Shown here: piece by piece, positions 7,590-15,930 of the stretch | Layout of the letters: the number at the start of each line of letters is the position of its first letter | Numbering within the stretch: position 1 is the first letter of the stretch | Assembly (NCBI GenBank): GCA_036504075.1 | Contig: DASXVX010000067.1 | Coordinates: forward strand, 62,001 to 126,000 | DNA length: 64,000 nt | Direction of reading: 5' to 3' | From: DASXVX01 sp036504075 | Lineage (GTDB): Bacteria; Bacillota; Sulfobacillia; Symbiobacteriales; Symbiobacteriaceae | Notes under the pieces: model-generated | Database searches by the model: none | Seen by the model: only the letters and a program-made list of their open reading frames with translations | Told to the model about the DNA's origin: nothing | Position numbers and translations under genes: made by a program

Positions 7590-9961
7590 TGCAACCTGTG
7601 CTGCAGCGCACGGCGGAGTATCTGCGGCGCCACGACCTGGGCGAGGTGGTGGCAGACCGGGCGTTCCTGCCTGACTCCTGCCCGCTGGCCTTGCGGACTG
7701 AAGGCGCCCTGGCCTGGTTCCGGGCCACGGCGGCGGACCGGGTCGACGCCGACTGGCGCACGGCCCAGACCGAAATTGCCGCCCTGCCCCTGGACCGGAT
7801 GCCCTTCCGGCGGCTCTACCTGACTTTGCTGGTCGAGGACTGCGACCGGCCCCGGCCCGACTGGGGCCGGATTGCCCGAGATCTGCACGTGTGCCGGAAG
7901 CTGGTGGTCTCGGCGGCCGGCCATCCGGTCGCGGCGTGGCTGGGGGAACTGCCGTTCCTGCCCATCCCGGACGATCTGACCCGGCCACGCCTCATCAGCA
8001 CCCCGGCCCATGCCCTACATGAGGCAGGCTTTGCGCCGGACCTGGCCGACGGGCTGCTGGGCAATACCCCGGCGGCGCGCCTGGCCCAGCTGTTCGCTGC
8101 CGGCGAAGGGCTTATCGGCGCCGGCGCGCCCGCTCCGGCCGAGCTGTTCCTCAGCGCCCGGGACTCTTACCGGCGCCTGGTCAAGCTGGACGTGGACAAC
8201 TTTCGGCCGTTCGGCCGGCCTCTTTCGCTTCCGCTGGACGGTGACCTGACGGTCATTTTCGGCCCCAACGGCAGCGGCAAGTCCAGCCTGGCGCAGGCGC
8301 TGGAATGGGGCGTCATCGGCGAAGTCGCAACCCTGGAACAGCCGCACGACGACGCCCGGGCCGCCGGGGGGGCGCCGCCGTACATCAACGTCTGCCACCC
8401 GCAGCGTCCCGCCACGGTCAGGCTGACGCTCCGGGACGAGGCAGACGGGGCGGAGCATGCCCTGGAACGCCGTATCGACCCCACGGGGAGCCGGACGGCC
8501 GTCTGGCAGGGGAATCGGGCCACCGGGGCCGGCGAGGCGCTCACGGCCCTGCTGGACGTCCGGCTGCCGGTCATGCCGCACATCGCCACGCTGAAAGCCA
8601 TGGCCCGGCAATCGCACTTCCTGGACCAGGAGACCATTCGCAACTTCCTCTCTGACACCGCTGCCGACCGCTACAAGGCCCTGGCCAATATGGTGGGCAC
8701 GGTGGACTTCGAACGGGCAGCGCAGAAGCTGGCACAGGTCCTGAAGACGCTGGACGGCGAGCGGGCCGGGGCGGAAGGCCGGCAGAAGACGCTGTTGGCG
8801 CAGCTGGACGTGGAGTCCCGGTCGCTGGCGGCCCAGCGGGCCGAACTGGAGCGGGCCGGGCGAAGCGTGTCGGAGGCGCTGGACCTGACCCAGACGGCAG
8901 CCGACCTGCACCGGACGGCGGTGGCGCTGGGCGTACCGGTCCGGTCGGAACCGCCCTCGCCGGCGAACGACGACCTGACCGCCTTTGCCCAGGCCCTCCA
9001 TGCCGGCGTCACCGCTGAACAGGCCCGCCTGGTCCGCCGCCGTGCGCAGCTTGCGGCCGCTCTGGCGGAGCAGAAGCGGGCCGAACAGGCCGCCGAAGAG
9101 GCCGAGCGGTTCCTGGCCGAACTGCATGAGCTGGAGCCGGCCGTCACGGAACGGCGGGTGGACCTGCAGCGCCGGCAGGCCCAGACGGAGGCCCTCCGGC
9201 ACAAGCTGGAGAGCGCCGCTGCCGCCTGCCGGCAGGCCGAGCGGGATGTCCGGGCGGCCCGCTCCCGGCTGGATGCCGTGCAGGCCCTGGCCGAGGCCGG
9301 CCGGGCCTGGGTGCAGCTTGAAGAAGCCGAAGTGGCGGCCGGCGAAGAGCTGAAGGCGGCGGAGACGGCCCGGCTGGAGGCCCGGGACCGGGCGGAGGCA
9401 GCCCTGACCAGCTGCGCCCAACTGGAGGCGCACCAGGACTGGCTGCGGAGCCGGCGGGCGGCTCTGGCCGAACTGGCGGCCGGCCAGCCGGGGCTGGCGG
9501 AAGCGCAGGCAACGCTCGACCGGTCGGCCGAAGCCCGGACCCGGCTGCTGGGCGAACTGGCCCAGTTGCAGGCGGAGCGGCAGGAACTGCTCCGGCAGGC
9601 GGGCGAGGCCGAGTCGTCAGCCGCCGGGCAGGAGTCGGGCCTGAAGCGACTCCAGGCGCAAAGCCGGGAGCGCCACCGGCTCCTGGCAGCCATGGCGGGC
9701 TATCTCGACGGCGCCTGCTGCCCGCTCTGCGGTCACGACTGGCAGACCGCCGAAGCGCTGCTGCAGGAGGTCCAGTCCGCCCTCCGGGAGACGCCGTCCG
9801 ACCTGGTCCTGGCCGAACAGGCACTGGCCAGGGAGGCGCAGCGCCTGAGCGAGTCCCGTGCCGCCCTGGCCCGGGTGGAGTCCCGACTCGCCGGCCTGGG
9901 CACCGTGCTGGACGAGACCGACCAGCAGGCCCGCCAAGCCCGGGACCGGCTGGACCGCTAG
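7589..9961 (+). CDS. SMC/Rad50-like ATPase, N-terminal part before an in-frame TAG
   Basis: 790 residues. Residues 1-190 are an unrecognised helical domain. The ATPase starts at about 195: FRPFGRPL, then Walker A GPNGSGKS at 225-232, and a QSHFLDQE Q-loop-like segment near 340. From about 370 to 705 runs an Ala/Glu/Arg/Gln-rich coiled coil, then CCPLCGHDW near 709-717, a CxxC turn like the Rad50/SbcC zinc hook, then the returning coil. Reading stops at TAG 9959-9961 inside the returning coil; the same frame continues without a break to 11299 and supplies the signature and Walker B halves. ATG 7589 overlaps the previous stop (TGATG). Alone this half cannot form an ATP site, so it is a mutated gene, a split protein, or a readthrough case. 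Confidence 0.8.
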   Translation: MQPVLQRTAEYLRRHDLGEVVADRAFLPDSCPLALRTEGALAWFRATAADRVDADWRTAQTEIAALPLDRMPFRRLYLTLLVEDCDRPRPDWGRIARDLHVCRKLVVSAAGHPVAAWLGELPFLPIPDDLTRPRLISTPAHALHEAGFAPDLADGLLGNTPAARLAQLFAAGEGLIGAGAPAPAELFLSARDSYRRLVKLDVDNFRPFGRPLSLPLDGDLTVIFGPNGSGKSSLAQALEWGVIGEVATLEQPHDDARAAGGAPPYINVCHPQRPATVRLTLRDEADGAEHALERRIDPTGSRTAVWQGNRATGAGEALTALLDVRLPVMPHIATLKAMARQSHFLDQETIRNFLSDTAADRYKALANMVGTVDFERAAQKLAQVLKTLDGERAGAEGRQKTLLAQLDVESRSLAAQRAELERAGRSVSEALDLTQTAADLHRTAVALGVPVRSEPPSPANDDLTAFAQALHAGVTAEQARLVRRRAQLAAALAEQKRAEQAAEEAERFLAELHELEPAVTERRVDLQRRQAQTEALRHKLESAAAACRQAERDVRAARSRLDAVQALAEAGRAWVQLEEAEVAAGEELKAAETARLEARDRAEAALTSCAQLEAHQDWLRSRRAALAELAAGQPGLAEAQATLDRSAEARTRLLGELAQLQAERQELLRQAGEAESSAAGQESGLKRLQAQSRERHRLLAAMAGYLDGACCPLCGHDWQTAEALLQEVQSALRETPSDLVLAEQALAREAQRLSESRAALARVESRLAGLGTVLDETDQQARQARDRLDR

Positions 9962-11299
9962 TTGAACGTCGCCCGGACGCTGGGCGGCGACCCGGCAGAG
10001 GTGTCGGCCGGGCAGGCCGCCCAACTCCTGGCCCGGTGGGAGCAGGAGTCGTCGGCGGCAGACCGCACGGTCGAGCTGGAGGCCGCCCGGCACGCGCTGG
10101 CCGCAGCCCGGGGGGAATTCGCCCGGGCCGAGGCCCGGCTGGCCGCAGCCCAGCACGCCGCCCAGGCCGGCCCTGTCTCCCGGCAGGAGGTCCGCCTGCG
10201 CTACGAACAGGCCGACCGGTCTGCCCCGGCGGGCGTGGACCGCCCGGTCCCGCCGGAACCCCAGGTCGAGGCGGCCCGCGGCGAAGCGTTCGCAGCGGCG
10301 GACGGTCTGGGCGAAGCGACCCGGGACCTGGAAGCCGCGCGGGTACGGGTCCAGGAGGCAGAAGCCGCCGAGCACGAAGCCCGCCACGGCCACGAGGCGG
10401 CACGCGGCCGCAAGAGCCTGCTGGAGGAGCAACTGCGGGCCACGCAGGCCACCGTCCAGGCGTACGCCGGGACGCTGGCCGCCCTTGGCCTGGCCACGTC
10501 TGCCGACGACGGCCCGGTTGCCGAACTGGAGGAGACCAACCGGCGTATCGGCCGCCTGGAACAGGCCGCCGAGCGGGCCTGCTGGCTGACGGAGGCCGCC
10601 CGGGTCACGACGCTGCGGGAGGCCGTCGCCCAGGCCGAAGCGCAGGAGGCCGAGGCCCGGGCACAGGTGAAGTCGGCGACCGAAGAGGCGAACCGCTGGG
10701 CCAGGGCGACCGCGGGCGCAAACCGGGCCGCCGCCGCCCTGGGCACGGCCCGGACCCGGGAGCAGGACCAGCGGCTGACGTGCTACGAACCCGCTGTCAA
10801 TGAGATCTACCGTCGCATCAACCCGCACCCGTACTTCCCGCACATCCGGTTGGAGCCTACCCCCCAGACCAGCCAGCTGACCATCCACGCCACCACGGCG
10901 GAAAACCAGGTGCGCCTGCCGGTTCAGCAATACTTCAGCATGGCTCAGGCCAACGTGGTTGCGCTCTCCATTTTCCTGGGGACGGCCCTCCTGCAAACCT
11001 GGTCGGGCCTGCGGCTCATCTGCATCGACGATCCCATCCAGCAGATGGACGACCTGAACACGGTCGCCTTCCTGGACGTGCTCCACGCCATAGTCCAGCG
11101 GCAGCGGCAGGTCGTGGTCACCACGGCCAACAAGGAGTTCTATCAGTTGATGCTGCGCCGTTACGCCTACCTGAACCAGCACCAGACTCGGTTCCGGGCC
11201 TTCCGCCTCCGGACGGTCAACCTGGAGACCGGGCCCGACATGGCCGAGGACTCCCCCCGCTTCCTCTCGGACACCCTGGTCCGCCTGGGACCCAACTAA
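9962..11299 (+). CDS. SMC/Rad50-like ATPase, C-terminal part after the TAG
   Basis: Same frame as the preceding gene and directly next to its TAG. The first codon is TTG (9962) but there is no good ribosome site before it, so independent translation would need re-initiation. The 445 residues continue the coiled coil (to about residue 270), then give the C-terminal ATPase half: NEIYRRINPHPYFPHI, an ABC-signature-like YFSMAQANVVALSIFLG, Walker B LICIDDPIQQMDD with the acidic residues, and VVVTTANKEF, a D/H-loop-like end. These complete the Walker A half encoded upstream. The whole frame 7589-11299 would give about 1,235 residues, a normal size for SbcC/Rad50-like conflict ATPases. Confidence 0.75.
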   Translation: MNVARTLGGDPAEVSAGQAAQLLARWEQESSAADRTVELEAARHALAAARGEFARAEARLAAAQHAAQAGPVSRQEVRLRYEQADRSAPAGVDRPVPPEPQVEAARGEAFAAADGLGEATRDLEAARVRVQEAEAAEHEARHGHEAARGRKSLLEEQLRATQATVQAYAGTLAALGLATSADDGPVAELEETNRRIGRLEQAAERACWLTEAARVTTLREAVAQAEAQEAEARAQVKSATEEANRWARATAGANRAAAALGTARTREQDQRLTCYEPAVNEIYRRINPHPYFPHIRLEPTPQTSQLTIHATTAENQVRLPVQQYFSMAQANVVALSIFLGTALLQTWSGLRLICIDDPIQQMDDLNTVAFLDVLHAIVQRQRQVVVTTANKEFYQLMLRRYAYLNQHQTRFRAFRLRTVNLETGPDMAEDSPRFLSDTLVRLGPN

Positions 11300-11305
11300 C
11301 CGGAA

Positions 11306-11330
11306 GACCCGCCACACGCGGTGGCGGGTC
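11306..11330 (+). terminator. Hairpin ending the TIR-SMC operon
   Basis: GACCCGCCAC (11306-11315), 5-base loop, GTGGCGGGTC (11321-11330): a perfect 10-base stem 7 bases after the ATPase stop codon. No T run follows, so it may be a weak or factor-assisted terminator. Confidence 0.6.
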
Positions 11331-11388
11331 TAGGGTCGACGCCGGAAACGTCGGAAGAAGGACGCCCGACGCCCCGCTGCCCGGGGCA

Positions 11389-12216
11389 TCACGTCCCAAG
11401 GGGAGGGTTTCCGTGGAACGTCCCCGCTCCTCCCGGTGGCGATATGACCGGCGAAATCCGCAGTTCATAGCGGGTGGCTAGGTACACCAGGCTCCAGACG
11501 TCCCAGACCATCTGAACCAGAAAGCTGGTGACGCCCGGCAGGTGCAAGATTCGTCCGAGCGCCGCCGCGGCCAGCCACAGCACGAAGCCCATGCCCGCCA
11601 GGACCCAGACCGTCGCAAATACGTCCCCAAAACAATCCTCGAGAATCTCCATGGCCTTGCCCAACGCCTGAAACACCGACAAGTCTTCCGCCACCAGCAT
11701 GTAGGGGCCGTAAGTACCCAGCGCCAGCATGACCGTTGCGGCCCCCAGTAGCCAGACCACAACTCCCAGCACCGGCACGAACCGCAACACCAAGAAAGCC
11801 GCAAGCAGTACGAGACCAGCCAGCACCGTGACCAGTTCATACAAGAACAGGCGCCCCCAGAATCGTATCGCTGCCCGCCACAAGTCGCCGATGTCGGTGG
11901 CCTCGCCCCGCACCGCCCTGGCGACGGTGTACAGCAGGCCACCCTTCGCCAGCGTCCCGGCCAGGAGCATAATCAGGGCCGCCGCTCCCAGCAGCCCTAC
12001 GACCGCAAGATGTGTTGGTGTGGACTCGAGCGGAAGGTCCCCTGGCGGACCCGGGGGAAGTCCGGTCCCCCAGACCAGGAACCCTAACACGGCGTTCTCC
12101 CCGGCCCGCGCGGCCACCACCCCGATCAGTCCATCCACCAGCGCCACAAAAAATCCCGCCAGCAGAAGAGCGGGCCATTGTACCTTAGCGCGTCGCCAGG
12201 CTTCCGCGACAATCAA
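11389..12216 (-). CDS. Multi-pass membrane protein, unknown function
   Basis: 275 residues with about six hydrophobic segments (near residues 16-38, 70-90, 125-150, 150-170, 200-225, 235-250). Features include GGLLYTVARAVRGEATDIGDLWRA-type loop between helices 2 and 3 and a glycine-rich C-terminal tail. Proteins of this layout (DUF-type glycerophosphoryl-diester-phosphodiesterase membrane domain or DUF4013-like) are often found as unknowns in Firmicutes; I cannot assign one. The start is TTG 12216 with GAGGGGGG 6 bases upstream. It is a single gene, converging with the TIR-SMC operon. Confidence 0.7.
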   Translation of the reverse strand: MIVAEAWRRAKVQWPALLLAGFFVALVDGLIGVVAARAGENAVLGFLVWGTGLPPGPPGDLPLESTPTHLAVVGLLGAAALIMLLAGTLAKGGLLYTVARAVRGEATDIGDLWRAAIRFWGRLFLYELVTVLAGLVLLAAFLVLRFVPVLGVVVWLLGAATVMLALGTYGPYMLVAEDLSVFQALGKAMEILEDCFGDVFATVWVLAGMGFVLWLAAAALGRILHLPGVTSFLVQMVWDVWSLVYLATRYELRISPVISPPGGAGTFHGNPPLGT

Positions 12217-12335
12217 GCGAAGCCCCCCTCTCTGATGCTGTACCCCGGAGCGAACCGGGTATTTTCTACAGCATATTGGCGGAGGGCCTGACTAGAACCT
12301 TGTCGTGCGGACGCTTTTACCCGAAGGGGTATGCG

Positions 12336-12824
12336 TTAGACCGCTTCGCCGGGCCGCAGGTAGGTCCCGCTCTTTCCGCCGGTCTTCTTCACCAGCCGGA
12401 TTTCCCCGACCACCATGCCCTTGTCGACAGCCTTCGCCATATCGTAGATGGTTAGTGCCGCCACGCTGCAGGCGGTCAGCGCCTCCATCTCCACGCCGGT
12501 CTTGCCAACGGTAGCCACCCGCGCCTCAATCAGCACCCGGCTGCCGGCCTCATCGAACGAAAAGTCGACGGAAGCACTGGTAACCGGCAACGGATGGCAG
12601 AGCGGAATCAAGTCCCCGGTGCGCTTCGCCGCCATGATCCCAGCCACCCGCGCCACCCCGATGACGTCGCCCTTCGCCACGCCGCCCGACTGAATCAAGC
12701 CCAGCGTAGCAGGCAGCATCCGCACCTCCCCGCGGGCAATCGCCACCCGCTCAGTCTCGGACTTGCCGCTCACATCCACCATCCGGGCCCGGCCATGCTC
12801 ATCGATATGGGTTAACTCAGGCAT
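12336..12824 (-). CDS. moaC: Cyclic pyranopterin monophosphate synthase MoaC
   Basis: 162 residues, full family length. MoaC converts the MoaA product 3',8-cyclo-GTP to cyclic pyranopterin monophosphate in molybdenum cofactor synthesis. Seen: THIDEHGRARMVDVSGK at the N-terminus, KRTGDLIPLCHPLP (active-site and pterin region, residues ~68-81), GVEMEALTACSVAALTIYDM and the catalytic lysine context KAVDKGM. ATG 12824 has GGAGG 8 bases upstream; an upstream in-frame start would add a poorly conserved extension. It is the last gene of the leftward molybdenum cofactor cluster, 162 bases from moaA across a strongly structured gap. Confidence 0.96.
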   Translation of the reverse strand: MPELTHIDEHGRARMVDVSGKSETERVAIARGEVRMLPATLGLIQSGGVAKGDVIGVARVAGIMAAKRTGDLIPLCHPLPVTSASVDFSFDEAGSRVLIEARVATVGKTGVEMEALTACSVAALTIYDMAKAVDKGMVVGEIRLVKKTGGKSGTYLRPGEAV

Positions 12825-12876
12825 CCCTATTACCTCCACCGTCTGCCAAAACAACAATTTTCCGAGCGAGAGCGAA

Positions 12877-12978
12877 GGGGTTCCTCCGCAGCGACGTTCG
12901 AGTCCGCGTACTACCGAAGTGTTCTACCCCACGAATAGCCAAATCACTACCCGGACTCGGGGAGCAAGGAGGAACCCC
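12877..12978. repeat. Nested inverted repeat between moaA and moaC
   Basis: Two nested perfect palindromes: GGGGTTCCTCC (12877-12887) pairs with GGAGGAACCCC (12968-12978), and inside it CGAGTCCG (12899-12906) pairs with CGGACTCG (12952-12959). The 45-base centre can form a smaller AGTG/CACT hairpin. As RNA this would be a long branched hairpin; as DNA it resembles a short element with terminal inverted repeats. It has no T run and no recognised riboswitch consensus. It could be a processing or attenuation structure within the moa transcript, or a small miniature element. Confidence 0.75.
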
Positions 12979-12986
12979 GGAGCGAC

Positions 12987-13985
12987 CTATCCCCCGATAC
13001 CGTGCATGACGCGCTCCTTGAAATCCCCATCCGCATCCCCGAAGTTGTGCTCCCGCGGCTTCTTCAAAATGGCGTCCGCCATGACCGCGACCAGGTCCGC
13101 CATGCTCTGCTCCGGACTGCGCAGCGCCGGTTTCAGGTCCACCTCGTGGGCGTGGCCCAGGCACGGGTTGATCTGCCCATCCGCCGAAAGCCGGATCCGG
13201 TTGCACTCCCCGCAGAAGCACTCCGTCACCGCCGAAATGAACCCGACCGTGCCCTTCGCCCCCGGAATCCGCCAGTACCGGGCCGGCCCGTTCCCGCGGA
13301 CCCCTTCCCGCACCGGCTCCAGGTCCCCGAACTCGGCCATGAGCCGCTCCCGCATTTCCGCGGCCGGCACGAGGTTCTCCAGCGTAAACTCGTACGCCTC
13401 GGAAAACGGCATCACTTCGATATACCGCACGTGAATCGGCTTCTCCAGCGAGAGCCGCGCCATATCGGCGATCTCGTCGTCGTTCCAGCCCCGGATGACC
13501 ACCATGTTCAGCTTCACCGGCTCCATGCCCAGGTCCAGTGCGGCGTCCACCGCCTCCAGAATCGGTCCCGGGTCGCCGTACAGCCGGGCCATTTTGGCAA
13601 ACCGGTCGGCCCGCAGCGTGTCCAGGGAGAAGTTGACCCGGTCCAGCCCCGCCGCCTTCAGTTCCCGCGCCATGGGCGCAAAGAGCAGCCCGTTGGTGGA
13701 AAGCGACAGATCCTTGACGCCCATGGGCTTCAGCTTGGCCATGAACGGAACCAGATCAGCCCGGACCAGCGGCTCCCCGCCGGTGATGCGGATGCGATCG
13801 ATGCCCAGGGAGAGGCCCGCCTCAATCACGCGCAGGAGCTCATCGTAGGAAAGATACTGATCACGCGGCCGGAGTTGCACGCCCTGCAGCGGCATGCAGT
13901 AGACGCAACGGAAATTGCAGCGATCGGTCACAGAGACCCGCATATAGTTAATCTTTCGGCCCCACTGGTCGATCAGGTGACTCAC
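12987..13985 (-). CDS. moaA: GTP 3',8-cyclase MoaA (radical SAM)
   Basis: 332 residues. MoaA uses S-adenosylmethionine to cyclise GTP, the first step of molybdenum cofactor synthesis. Seen: DQWGRKINYMRVSVT then the radical SAM cluster CNFRCVYC (CxxxCxxC), ITGGEPLVR, the C-terminal second cluster CFCGECNRIRLS plus a later Cys in NPCLG, and the C-terminal Gly-Gly (HGIGG) that inserts into the active site and is needed for activity in the family. Start GTG 13985 gives the usual N-terminus and lies 10 bases after the preceding stop; ATG 14033 would add 16 residues and overlap that gene. MoaC lies downstream. Confidence 0.96.
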   Translation of the reverse strand: MSHLIDQWGRKINYMRVSVTDRCNFRCVYCMPLQGVQLRPRDQYLSYDELLRVIEAGLSLGIDRIRITGGEPLVRADLVPFMAKLKPMGVKDLSLSTNGLLFAPMARELKAAGLDRVNFSLDTLRADRFAKMARLYGDPGPILEAVDAALDLGMEPVKLNMVVIRGWNDDEIADMARLSLEKPIHVRYIEVMPFSEAYEFTLENLVPAAEMRERLMAEFGDLEPVREGVRGNGPARYWRIPGAKGTVGFISAVTECFCGECNRIRLSADGQINPCLGHAHEVDLKPALRSPEQSMADLVAVMADAILKKPREHNFGDADGDFKERVMHGIGG

Positions 13986-13995
13986 CCCCGTTCGT

Positions 13996-15930
13996 TTACT
14001 CCACCCGACGGGTACGGCCCGCCTCTGTCGCATCGTAGCCGCCCAGAGCCTCTACAGCTCGCTGGAAGGCAGGGTCGTTCACCAGGGCCAACACCGCCTG
14101 CACCCCAGGGTGCTGCTCCACGTCCGCCGGAATGCAGAGTTCGTAATCCTCCCAGGTCACCTTCACGAAATCCAGGTCCAGCGCTTTCGCAGCGGAAAGA
14201 ATGCCCAACCCGGTGTCCGCCGCCCCGCTTTTCACCGATGCCGCCACGTTCAGGTGCGTGAACTCTTCCCGTCCGTAGCCCTGCACCTGACCCGGCTCGA
14301 TCCCTTCCTGCTTCAGGTGATAGTCCAGCAGCAGGCGGGTTCCCGCCCCCCGTTGCCGGTTTACATAGGTCACGTCCGCCCGGACGAGGTCCCGGAACGA
14401 GCAAATCTGCTTCGGGTTGCCCTTCGGCACCAGGAACCCCTGCTCCCGCCGGGCCAGCAGCACCAGCAAGGCAGGCTTTCCCAGGTAGCGCCTGAGGTAC
14501 GCTTTGTTGTAGTCCCCGGTCTCCTCATCGAGCAGGTGGACGCCGGCCATGTGCGCCTCGCCTCGCTTCAGCGCCAGCAGACCGCCGAGCGAACCCACGT
14601 GAGCGCTGGAGAGGAAGTACGGCGAACCCTCACGCTTGAGGAATGAGGCCAAGAGATCCAGCGCCGTGTCATGCGACCCTACGGCCACTACGGTCTCCTG
14701 AATCTCCGCCAGCGGCCGGAGCAACTCCACGGTCACATCCTGCCCTTCGCCAATGCCCTCCCGCCCAGCCGGAACGACCAGCAGCCCGTCGGCCCGGACC
14801 AGCGACGATATCACCCCGGCGCCCCGCCCCATAGGCGTGGCTACCAGCTTCTCGCCGACTCGTCCCAGCTTCACCCGGACGTAGTCCTCCACCCCCATGG
14901 GCGAGGGCAGCCGGCGGGCCAGGGTCGCCGCCGCCGCCGCCCGGCGGGGAGCCGGCAGCCTCAGTGCCCGGTAGACGAGCGGCTTCAGGAACAGGTCCGC
15001 CGTCAGCCAGGTGGAGACCGGGTAGCCCGGCAGCCCGATAAACGGCTTGCCGTCGATGATGCCCATCATGACCGGCTTGCCGGGCTTGATCGCCACGCCG
15101 TGGACCAGCACCTGCCCCAGTTCCCCGAGCACATGCACGGTAAAGTCCTCGGACCCGGCGCTGGACCCGGCGTTCACGATGACAATATCGGACGTGGCCG
15201 CCGCTTCCTTTACGGCCGCCTTGATCAGGTCATAGTTGTCGACGACGATATCGTGCCGGACCGGCTTCCCGCCCCATTCGGCCACCATGCCCAGGACAAC
15301 CCGGGAGTTAAACTCGATGATCTCCCCGGCCGTGGGGTCCGCTTTGGGCGAAACCAGTTCCGTGCCGGTCGGGATAAACGTCACCACCGGTTTGCGAGCT
15401 ACGGGCACCTCCAGGACGCCAGCCGCCAGCAACGCCCCCAGGTCCTGGGGCCGGATTGTGTGGCTTTGGGGCAGGAGGATTTCCGTCGCCACCACATCTT
15501 CCCCGATGGCCCGGATATGCTGCCACGGCGCCGCCGGCGCCAGAATTTCGCAGCGGGCGCCGGCCTGGTAGCCGTTGTCCAGCAGGTTGACATCTTCCAC
15601 CATGATCACGGCGTCGCAGCCCGGCGGCACCGGGTCGCCGGTATCCACCCAGAAGGCCTGCATGCCGAACGCCAGGGTGACCGGGCTGGTCTCCATGGCC
15701 ATAAACGTCTCCTTCGCCTTTACCGCCACGCCGTCCACGGCGGAGGCGTGGTAATGCGGCGCCGAAATGTGGGCCGTGACCGGCTCGGACGTCACCCGGC
15801 CAAGCGCCTGATCGACGGGGATGACTTCCGACGACCCGCCCCAGCCGGCGCCGTCCAGGGCGTCGAGCATGCGCTTGCGTGCATCTGCTGCGGGAATCGA
15901 CTCGAGGTAAATCTTGCGGCGATCGCTCAT
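13996..15930 (-). CDS. MoeA-like molybdopterin protein fused to a substrate-binding domain
   Basis: 644 residues in two parts. Residues 1-410 are a MoeA/MogA-type molybdopterin domain (HYHASAVDGVAVKA, GDPVPPGCDAVIMVED, FIPTGTELVSP, NAGSSAGSEDFT, GLPGYPVS). Residues ~425-640 are a periplasmic-binding-like domain of the type fused in MoeA/LysR-substrate-binding proteins (VGSHDTALDLLASFL, NRQRGAGTRLLLDY, VKSGAADTGLG). The fusion occurs in many Firmicutes and archaea beside moeA; the C-terminal part is thought to sense or bind molybdate or tungstate, which is inference. ATG 15930 overlaps the moeA stop by 4 bases (ATGA), so the two are translationally coupled. GGAG precedes the start. Confidence 0.93.
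   Translation of the reverse strand: MSDRRKIYLESIPAADARKRMLDALDGAGWGGSSEVIPVDQALGRVTSEPVTAHISAPHYHASAVDGVAVKAKETFMAMETSPVTLAFGMQAFWVDTGDPVPPGCDAVIMVEDVNLLDNGYQAGARCEILAPAAPWQHIRAIGEDVVATEILLPQSHTIRPQDLGALLAAGVLEVPVARKPVVTFIPTGTELVSPKADPTAGEIIEFNSRVVLGMVAEWGGKPVRHDIVVDNYDLIKAAVKEAAATSDIVIVNAGSSAGSEDFTVHVLGELGQVLVHGVAIKPGKPVMMGIIDGKPFIGLPGYPVSTWLTADLFLKPLVYRALRLPAPRRAAAAATLARRLPSPMGVEDYVRVKLGRVGEKLVATPMGRGAGVISSLVRADGLLVVPAGREGIGEGQDVTVELLRPLAEIQETVVAVGSHDTALDLLASFLKREGSPYFLSSAHVGSLGGLLALKRGEAHMAGVHLLDEETGDYNKAYLRRYLGKPALLVLLARREQGFLVPKGNPKQICSFRDLVRADVTYVNRQRGAGTRLLLDYHLKQEGIEPGQVQGYGREEFTHLNVAASVKSGAADTGLGILSAAKALDLDFVKVTWEDYELCIPADVEQHPGVQAVLALVNDPAFQRAVEALGGYDATEAGRTRRVE

Noticed and set aside
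8015..9433. Long open frame on the minus strand inside the ATPase gene
   Set aside because: It mirrors the GC-rich coiled-coil code, is low-complexity (Arg, Gly, Leu, Gln) and has no ribosome site. The same applies to the other long frames opposite moaA, moeA, tex and guaB.
12877..12978. tRNA gene
   Set aside because: A CTCGAAC loop resembles a T-arm, but acceptor, D and anticodon arms do not form.
13986..14033. ATG 14033 as the moaA start
   Set aside because: It would overlap the upstream gene and add a basic segment absent from MoaA proteins; GTG 13985 gives the normal N-terminus.
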